From an uncultured Prevotella sp. (lineage in GTDB: Bacteria > Bacteroidota > Bacteroidia > Bacteroidales > Bacteroidaceae), in NCBI GenBank assembly GCA_946405145.1, contig CAMJGE010000002.1, positions 159,077-223,076 of the forward strand: DNA of 64,000 nucleotides, given 5' to 3'. Each line of letters opens with the position of its first letter. The stretch's first letter is position 1. The position numbers and the translations under genes were made by a program. Of this stretch, positions 58,383-64,000 are shown one piece after another. The notes under the pieces were generated by a model. That model did not search any database. It was not told the origin of the DNA and was given only the letters and a program-made list of their open reading frames with translations.

Positions 58383-61300
58383 TTAGAATGTAACATTAGC
58401 ACCTACATAGATAGTACGAGCCTGCGGATAAATACCTTTATCAACACCCATAGCTGTTGCAGAAGCACCATCGCCACCACCAAGCTCAGGATCAAATCCA
58501 TCCTTATAGCTGGTAAAGGTCAGCAAATTCTCTGCAGCTACATAGACACGCAGGCGCTGGATAGAAGCCATACGGGTGATGTGCTGAGGCAGTGTATAAC
58601 CAATCTGCGCATTCTTCAAGCGCATATATGAGCCGTTCTTGATGAAAAGATCAGAAGACACCCAGTTACCGTTGGGGTTAGCAGCAGTCATACGTGGAAT
58701 CTTATTGCTGGTGCCCTCACCAATCCAACGATCAAGGATCCATGTTGGACGATTCATTGCGGGAACATCACCACGTTGTGCAAAGTCGAATACATCGTTA
58801 CCCAATGTACCCTGGAAAGCAAAGTTGCAATCGAAGCCCTTCCAGTCTGCACCAAGTGTGAAACCAAAGGTCCAGTCAGGCATACCCTTACCAATCTTCG
58901 TACGATCACCATTACCGATAACTCCATCGCCATCGAGGTCAACAAAGCGTACATCACCAGGATGTGCATTCGGCTGAATCAAATCACCACTTGCATTGGT
59001 GTAACTATTCACCTCATCCCAGTTTTGGAACAGGCCATTAGTCTTCAGACCGTAGAAGTAGGGCCAAACATCACCATTCTTACCATGAACATAAGTACCA
59101 ACACCACCTGCACCAGCACCTTCGTAGTCAGTCTCACCTGACTCATTGCCGAGGTCGATCATCTTGTTTTTCAGGAAAGAGAGGTTTCCATTCACATAGT
59201 AGTGGAAGTCTTTAATGCTGTCCTTCCAACCGATTTCAAACTCAAGACCCCAGTTCTCCATCTTACCCAGGTTACCCATAGGTGCACTCTGTCCGATATA
59301 AGTAGGAACAGGCATATAAGCAAGCATATCCTTTGTCTTCTTCTTGAAGTAATCGAAGCTGAAGCTTAAGCGGCTGCTAAAGAAGCGAAGGTCTAATCCA
59401 AGGTCAATCTGCTCAGAAGTCTCCCACTTGATGTCAGGGTTAGCCACACGACCAGGAGAAGAACCATAGACCATCGTACCATTATTGGTTTCTGAAACAG
59501 GATCATAGCTGCCACCGAAATAGTAGTTCTCACCACCATCCATCAACGACATATAGAGGAAGTTACCGATAGAGGCATTACCGTTTTGTCCCCAAGATGC
59601 ACGAATTTTCATTACGTCGAACCAAGAGGGCTTTATATTCTGCAGGTAAGGTTCATTAAGCACGTTCCATCCCAGAGAAACAGCAGGGAAGGTAGCCCAC
59701 TTGTTGTTTGTACCAAAGACTGAGGAGCCATCACGGCGCAGGGTGAACTGAACCATATAACGCTCATCAAAGTTATAGTCCAAACGACCGAAATAAGAAG
59801 CCAGTGAAGTCTTGTCATAGCCACCTGTTCCACCAGATACACGCTCTTCTGAACGGTCAGCAATAGCATAATTGATATTAGCCTTCATTGGATCAGTATC
59901 CAACAGGTCGTAATCGGTACCAGAAAGATTACGGTACTTATAGCGGTTGGCAGACTGGCCCAGCACAACAGTCAAGTTATGCTTCTCAGCAAAAGTATTC
60001 TGATAGGTCAACACATTCTCAACCTGCCAGCGGAAACCACGGTTCATTGTACTTGAAACCCAACTCTTGTCTGTATGGGCCATCGTACCACGGTATTCTG
60101 GATATCCATAGGAATCGTTACCCCAAAATGCAAGGTCAGCACCATAGCTGCTCTTGAACTTCAAACCTGGAAGAATGTCAAGCTCTGCCCAGAAAGAGGC
60201 CACAAACTTATCATCATTATTCTTATTAGATGTAGGCTGATTCAGAGTAGCCACCGGGTTGGTCAGCTCCTGGAAACCAGAAGGAGGCAATGAGAATACG
60301 CGACCATCCTTAGTGATAGCTGTAGGATTGGCCTCCAAAATAGCACGTCCTTCTTCCTCAGAAGCGTAAACAGGAACCAGCGGAGAGAAGGTCAAAGCAC
60401 TACCAAGGATAGATCCATACTCTGTATTAGTGGTAATACCTGTACTCTTGGAACGTGAATAACCAATATTCACACCAACCTTCAGTTTATTCAGGAAATT
60501 ACGATTATTCTCTTCGAATACGGTATAGGTAGAATTGCTACGAAGACTCCAACGGGTATAATTTGACTTGCCGTAGTTACCACCGACAATACCTTCCTGA
60601 TCAAAATAGCCCAAAGAGAGGAAATAGGTCATCTTATCATTACCACCATTGATGCTTATCTGGTGCTGCTGAACGGGAGCATCGTAATTGAACACCTCGT
60701 CCTGCCAGTCTGTACCATTGCCTTGGAATGCAGCAATGTAATCAGAAGAATAGCGAGGTGCGTTGCCATCGTTCACCTGAGCCTCGTTCATGATGGTCAT
60801 ATACTCCTTGGCGTCCAGTACAGCCTTCTTCTTCCAAGGATTCTGCCATCCGAAACTGAAATCATAATTCACTGAGGTCTTACCTGCAGAACCTGACTTG
60901 GTGGTAACCAACACAACACCATTAGCGGCACGAGCACCGTAGATTGCTGCTGATGCAGCATCCTTCAAAATTTCAACAGAAGCGATATCTACTGGGTTCA
61001 GATAATTGATACCCCCCTCAACTGCCATACCATCGACAATGTAGAGAGGATCAGAATTGTTGACCGAACCACTACCACGGATAGTAAACTTTGAAGGAGA
61101 ACCTGGCTGACCTGAAGCTTGCGTAATCTGTACACCACTAACCTTTCCCTTCAAAGCATCCTCAATACGAGAAGGTCTGGTAAGATTAAGATCGTCGCCA
61201 GTAACTTTTGAAATGGCGGCTGTTACAACACTTTTCTTTTGGACGCCATAACCAATGACCACTACGTCATTAAGCATCTGGGCATCCTCGTTCAACACGA

Positions 61301-61595
61301 TGGTCATGTCGTTCTGAGCTGTCACTTCCTTTGTGACATAACCCACATAAGACACAACAATTTTAGAATTAGGAGCTACCTTAATATTGAACTTACCATC
61401 CAGATCGGTAATGGTAGCGTTCTTAGGTTGCGCCTTTTCAACTACAGTGGCTCCAATTACAGGGTCACCATTCTCGTCAGTCACTGTACCCAGAATACCA
61501 GTTAAGTTCTGAGCGGTAACTGTCAGAGAGAGAAGCATAGCATAAAAGACGAGTAAAAATCGTCTTACTGCATTTAGGTTCATTTTTTGTTTCAT
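58383..61595 (-). CDS. SusC/RagA-family TonB-linked outer-membrane transporter
   Basis: A 1070-residue outer-membrane transporter. Signal peptide to about residue 29, a carboxypeptidase-regulatory-like domain (GTVTDENGDPVIGATVV), the SusC signature DVVVIGYGVQKK, a plug domain (ALKGKVSGVQITQASGQPGSPSKFTIRGSGS), then a 22-strand barrel ending in IYVGANVTF. It imports oligosaccharides with SusD using TonB energy. First gene of the PUL operon; promoter box at 61,647-61,654. Confidence 0.96.
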   Translation of the reverse strand: MKQKMNLNAVRRFLLVFYAMLLSLTVTAQNLTGILGTVTDENGDPVIGATVVEKAQPKNATITDLDGKFNIKVAPNSKIVVSYVGYVTKEVTAQNDMTIVLNEDAQMLNDVVVIGYGVQKKSVVTAAISKVTGDDLNLTRPSRIEDALKGKVSGVQITQASGQPGSPSKFTIRGSGSVNNSDPLYIVDGMAVEGGINYLNPVDIASVEILKDAASAAIYGARAANGVVLVTTKSGSAGKTSVNYDFSFGWQNPWKKKAVLDAKEYMTIMNEAQVNDGNAPRYSSDYIAAFQGNGTDWQDEVFNYDAPVQQHQISINGGNDKMTYFLSLGYFDQEGIVGGNYGKSNYTRWSLRSNSTYTVFEENNRNFLNKLKVGVNIGYSRSKSTGITTNTEYGSILGSALTFSPLVPVYASEEEGRAILEANPTAITKDGRVFSLPPSGFQELTNPVATLNQPTSNKNNDDKFVASFWAELDILPGLKFKSSYGADLAFWGNDSYGYPEYRGTMAHTDKSWVSSTMNRGFRWQVENVLTYQNTFAEKHNLTVVLGQSANRYKYRNLSGTDYDLLDTDPMKANINYAIADRSEERVSGGTGGYDKTSLASYFGRLDYNFDERYMVQFTLRRDGSSVFGTNNKWATFPAVSLGWNVLNEPYLQNIKPSWFDVMKIRASWGQNGNASIGNFLYMSLMDGGENYYFGGSYDPVSETNNGTMVYGSSPGRVANPDIKWETSEQIDLGLDLRFFSSRLSFSFDYFKKKTKDMLAYMPVPTYIGQSAPMGNLGKMENWGLEFEIGWKDSIKDFHYYVNGNLSFLKNKMIDLGNESGETDYEGAGAGGVGTYVHGKNGDVWPYFYGLKTNGLFQNWDEVNSYTNASGDLIQPNAHPGDVRFVDLDGDGVIGNGDRTKIGKGMPDWTFGFTLGADWKGFDCNFAFQGTLGNDVFDFAQRGDVPAMNRPTWILDRWIGEGTSNKIPRMTAANPNGNWVSSDLFIKNGSYMRLKNAQIGYTLPQHITRMASIQRLRVYVAAENLLTFTSYKDGFDPELGGGDGASATAMGVDKGIYPQARTIYVGANVTF

Positions 61596-61646
61596 AAAAT
61601 ACCTTTTTAATTATTAAACGATTGTTATGTTTGGTTATTGTGGATG

Positions 61647-61654
61647 CAAAGGTA
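61647..61654 (-). promoter_or_regulatory. -7 element of the PUL operon
   Basis: TACCTTTG on the minus strand, about 52 bases before the SusC ATG. A CAAA (TTTG on minus) at 61671-61674 gives a 16-base spacer, shorter than usual, which fits a promoter needing an activator. The 332-bp interval 61,596-61,927 holds this and the divergent regulator promoter and no gene. Confidence 0.55.
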
Positions 61655-61871
61655 GACAAAAAATAAGCGCCAAATAAGCCTATCAAGATGTAAATATAGA
61701 TAAATGTCGGATTTACACGAATCTCTTTTGCCTGATTATCAATAAGATACACACATCTCTCTCTTTTCGTAATATAGACGTTTTGAAAAGGTATATCACC
61801 CCATATTCTATATCATACCAGCTATTTTCAGGGCAAAACTACAGCAAAGCAAAAAAAAGAAGACGTTTTAT

Positions 61872-61902
61872 TTTGTACTTTCACGAAAAAGAATTAAATT
61901 TG
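61872..61902 (+). promoter_or_regulatory. Promoter of the PUL regulator gene
   Basis: TTTG (61872-61875), a 19-base spacer and TAAATTTG (61895-61902) match the Bacteroidetes consensus. It lies 25 bases before ATG 61928. The short leader holds two near-identical CATACAAAATGA/GATACAAAAATGA units. Confidence 0.75.
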
Positions 61903-61927
61903 CAAAATCATACAAAATGATACAAAA

Positions 61928-63625
61928 ATGAAACGTTGCTTACTAGCTATTATATCTATTTTTTTCTATACACATTCCAGCTGGGCCAGTAAAGTGAACA
62001 TGGATTCTCTTTATCGTGTCCTTGATGTCGCTATTGATTCATCCTCAATTTATAAGAAACAAAAGCAGGATGCAATCAACATCTTGGAGAAGCAATATGC
62101 TGCTGTACGAAATGACCAGGATAAATATCAATTTGCCCTCAGTCTCTATCATGAATATGTAGCATTCGTTAATGACTCAGCCCTTAACTATATACAAGTA
62201 TGTATGGAATGTGCTGAACGAATGGGAAGAAAAGATCTGCAGACTCAGAGCGAACTGGCTTTAGCCTATCAGTTGGCAGATACAGGATTCTATCCAGAGG
62301 CAGAAATTCACTTCAAGGCAATATCCAAAGATCAGCTGACTAATGACATGGTGATTACATATCTCAAGGGTATGAATCACCTATATGGTGAGATGGGCTA
62401 TTATTCACACGACAAGAAACTTAGAGACCAGTTCTTTTCAAGATCAGCTGCCTTCCGCGATTCTCTACTCCATATTCTACCTGAAGACTCATACGGTTAT
62501 AATGCTTTGAGATCAGTAGAACTTAATAATCAGGGGAATACTGACGAAGCATTGAAGTGTAGTGACAAATGGATGAAACTTGCAAAGCCAGGATCTCGTG
62601 ATTATGCGACAATGTCTTTTTATCGTTCTGAAATATTCAGGAATATGGGAGATGCAGAAATGGAGCGTTACTGGCTTATCATGTCAGCATTAACTGATAT
62701 CCGTCAGGCGATAATGGATCAGGCTGCTTTATGGAGCTTAGCCAATTCGCTGATGAATGAAGAAGGCAATCTTGATCGTGCATACAAGTATATGGATTTC
62801 TCATGGGAGTGTATCTCCTATTTTAGTACCCACATGAGATCTTGGTTAGTAACTCCCATACTGACACGTATCAATGACAAATATAAGCAGAACTTGCATC
62901 AGGCCTATACTAATTTGATATGGACTACTGTTGCTATAAGCCTTTTGCTTATAGGACTACTCGTGCTTTTATTATATGTTTCCAAAAAACGTCGCCAACT
63001 TGCAGTGATAAGAAATGAGTTGAAGAATGCTAATGACGAATTAGGACAACTCAACTATCAGTTATCAGCCAAAAATCACGATCTCTCGGAAGCAAACCAG
63101 AGACTCTCGGATATCAATGAACAACTCCGACAGGCCATTATACACCTAAATGACTCTAACCGAGTAAAAGATGAATATATCGGTAAGTTCCTGAGTGTAT
63201 GTTCTGAGTATATCGATAAACTTGATAATTATCGTATTAAGGTAAATCGCAAATTAAAAGCAGGTCAGCAGGCTGATGTATTACGTATGACCAGTAGCGA
63301 ACAATTGAGAGAGGATGAACTTGCGGAGCTCTTCGATCACTTTGATGATATATTCCTTCGTTTATTTCCCACATTCATTGATGATTTCAATGCTCTACTA
63401 AGACCTGGCGAAGAAATAGTTCCAACAGAAAAGAATCACCTCAATACAGATTTGCGTATCTTTGCCCTTATCCGGTTAGGCATCGAGGAAAGTTCAAAGA
63501 TTGCAGAATTCCTTCGCTATTCTCCTAATTCTATTTACGCTTATCGCACACGCATTAGAAATAAAGCTGTAGGTAACCGTGATGAATTTGAAAAGCTCGT
63601 AAAGGAAATAGGTATTAAAGGATAA
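61928..63625 (+). CDS. SusR-like membrane regulator (DUF6377 type)
   Basis: A 565-residue protein with signal peptide (to about 20), a TPR-like periplasmic helical region (QSELALAYQLADTGFYPEAEIHF; ALKCSDKWMKLA), one membrane helix near 330-350 (LIWTTVAISLLLIGLLVLLLYV), a coiled coil with NDELGQLNYQLSAKNHDLSEANQRL, and a C-terminal region ending in a helix-turn-helix (EESSKIAEFLRYSPNSIYAYRTRIRNKA). This is the build of SusR-type PUL regulators that sense oligosaccharide in the periplasm. Divergent to SusC, so it most likely activates that operon. Confidence 0.88.
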   Translation: MKRCLLAIISIFFYTHSSWASKVNMDSLYRVLDVAIDSSSIYKKQKQDAINILEKQYAAVRNDQDKYQFALSLYHEYVAFVNDSALNYIQVCMECAERMGRKDLQTQSELALAYQLADTGFYPEAEIHFKAISKDQLTNDMVITYLKGMNHLYGEMGYYSHDKKLRDQFFSRSAAFRDSLLHILPEDSYGYNALRSVELNNQGNTDEALKCSDKWMKLAKPGSRDYATMSFYRSEIFRNMGDAEMERYWLIMSALTDIRQAIMDQAALWSLANSLMNEEGNLDRAYKYMDFSWECISYFSTHMRSWLVTPILTRINDKYKQNLHQAYTNLIWTTVAISLLLIGLLVLLLYVSKKRRQLAVIRNELKNANDELGQLNYQLSAKNHDLSEANQRLSDINEQLRQAIIHLNDSNRVKDEYIGKFLSVCSEYIDKLDNYRIKVNRKLKAGQQADVLRMTSSEQLREDELAELFDHFDDIFLRLFPTFIDDFNALLRPGEEIVPTEKNHLNTDLRIFALIRLGIEESSKIAEFLRYSPNSIYAYRTRIRNKAVGNRDEFEKLVKEIGIKG

Positions 63626-63636
63626 CTATAACGAAC

Positions 63637-63678
63637 ATCGAGCTACGTACTTCGAAGGGTTCGGGCTACGTAGCTCGA
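63637..63678. repeat. 12-bp perfect inverted repeat after the regulator gene
   Basis: TCGAGCTACGTA (63637-63648) and TACGTAGCTCGA (63667-63678) flank an 18-base loop containing TTCGAA. No T-run follows, so it is not a standard terminator; it lies in the convergent gap between the regulator and the rRNA operon and could act as a factor-dependent terminator. Confidence 0.5.
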
Positions 63679-63691
63679 CATCAAGTAGGAA

Positions 63692-63731
63692 AACAAAAAA
63701 AGAGCCTCGGGTCATTGCTGACTCGAGGCTC
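63692..63731 (-). terminator. rRNA operon terminator
   Basis: GAGCCTCG (63702-63709) pairs with CGAGGCTC (63724-63731), extended by GTC/GAC inside, followed on the minus strand by a run of seven T. It lies 11 bp past the 5S 3' end. Confidence 0.92.
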
Positions 63732-63742
63732 ACACTTAAAAA

Positions 63743-63854
<112 letters not shown>

Positions 63855-63937
63855 TAGGGGGTTTGACAACTTGAACACAAGAACTGTCTGTAATAAGATT
63901 GCTTAGAAACTCATTACATCTGATAATATCAGCATGG

Positions 63938-64000
63938 CGAAAGTATTCGGGCAATTAGTAGTGCTCGGCTTTGACGTCACCGTCTTTACACCTGCACCCT
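63938..64000 (-). rRNA. rrl: 23S rRNA, 3' end only
   Basis: Minus-strand sequence with GGTGTAAAGACGGTGACG and ACTACTAATTGCCCGAATAC, corresponding to the last ~60 bases of 23S rRNA just before the 5S spacer. The rest lies beyond the right edge of the window; the 3' boundary is approximate. Confidence 0.82.

Overview
The window looks like a chromosomal segment of a Bacteroidales bacterium, most likely Prevotella or a close relative. The reasons are a SusC/SusD polysaccharide utilization locus, promoter elements of the TTTG-N19-TAnnTTTG type in front of several genes, Bacteroidetes-only families (DUF4199, and probably DUF6048, DUF6452 and DUF6377), and gene starts that lack Shine-Dalgarno sequences. 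All assignments come from reading the sequence; no database search was run.

Layout. (1) 1-22,000, all minus strand: a surface-polysaccharide (O-antigen/capsule) locus. It runs, in transcription order, from rfbC (22,000) through a small Cys-rich protein, nagB, a short UDP-sugar dehydrogenase, a complete pseudaminic-acid-type nonulosonate pathway (PseB, PseC, PseA-like amidotransferase, PseG-acetyltransferase fusion, PseI, SpsF-type cytidylyltransferase), accessory sugar enzymes, an ACP/SDR/ketosynthase III trio, a PIG-L deacetylase, a Wzx-like flippase, a capsule-type transferase, GT4, a Wzy-like polymerase and wecB, which runs off the left edge. (2) About 22,090-31,265: an AT-rich accessory block, also minus strand. 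It holds a split TIR + NACHT operon with small membrane-protein genes, an HNH-AAA-DUF4435 operon resembling PARIS in which the DUF4435 gene is frameshifted, a coiled-coil membrane protein, a YafQ toxin relic, a duplicated rfbC 5' fragment and a tRNA T-arm-like fragment. (3) 31,299-34,485: capsule export genes wza and wzc with their promoter. The accessory block therefore splits the capsule locus into export and sugar parts. (4) 34,501-50,511: housekeeping genes (SulP transporter, lipoprotein, xth, ribH, TPR protein, recF, DUF721, fthC, CtpA-type protease, dCMP deaminase, M3 peptidase, cupin lipoprotein, half-length SLC13 permease, Crp/Fnr regulator, apbE, GT2, DUF4199). (5) 50,640-50,970: SRP RNA and tRNA-Thr, preceded by a hairpin flanked by direct repeats. 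(6) 50,961-63,625: an aldose-epimerase-like gene and a beta-glucan PUL (SusC, SusD, PKD-type lipoprotein, GH16, GH3) with a divergent membrane regulator. (7) 63,692-64,000: 3' end of an rRNA operon on the minus strand (23S 3' end, 5S, terminator).

How the genes work together. The left half can build an N-acylated, probably acetamidino-substituted pseudaminic-like sugar. The dedicated ACP, ketosynthase III and reductase could supply a 3-hydroxybutyryl-type acyl group to one of the acyltransferases in the cluster. The glycan would be flipped by Wzx, polymerised by Wzy and exported by Wza/Wzc. The PUL would bind, import and cut beta-1,3 or mixed-linkage glucan.
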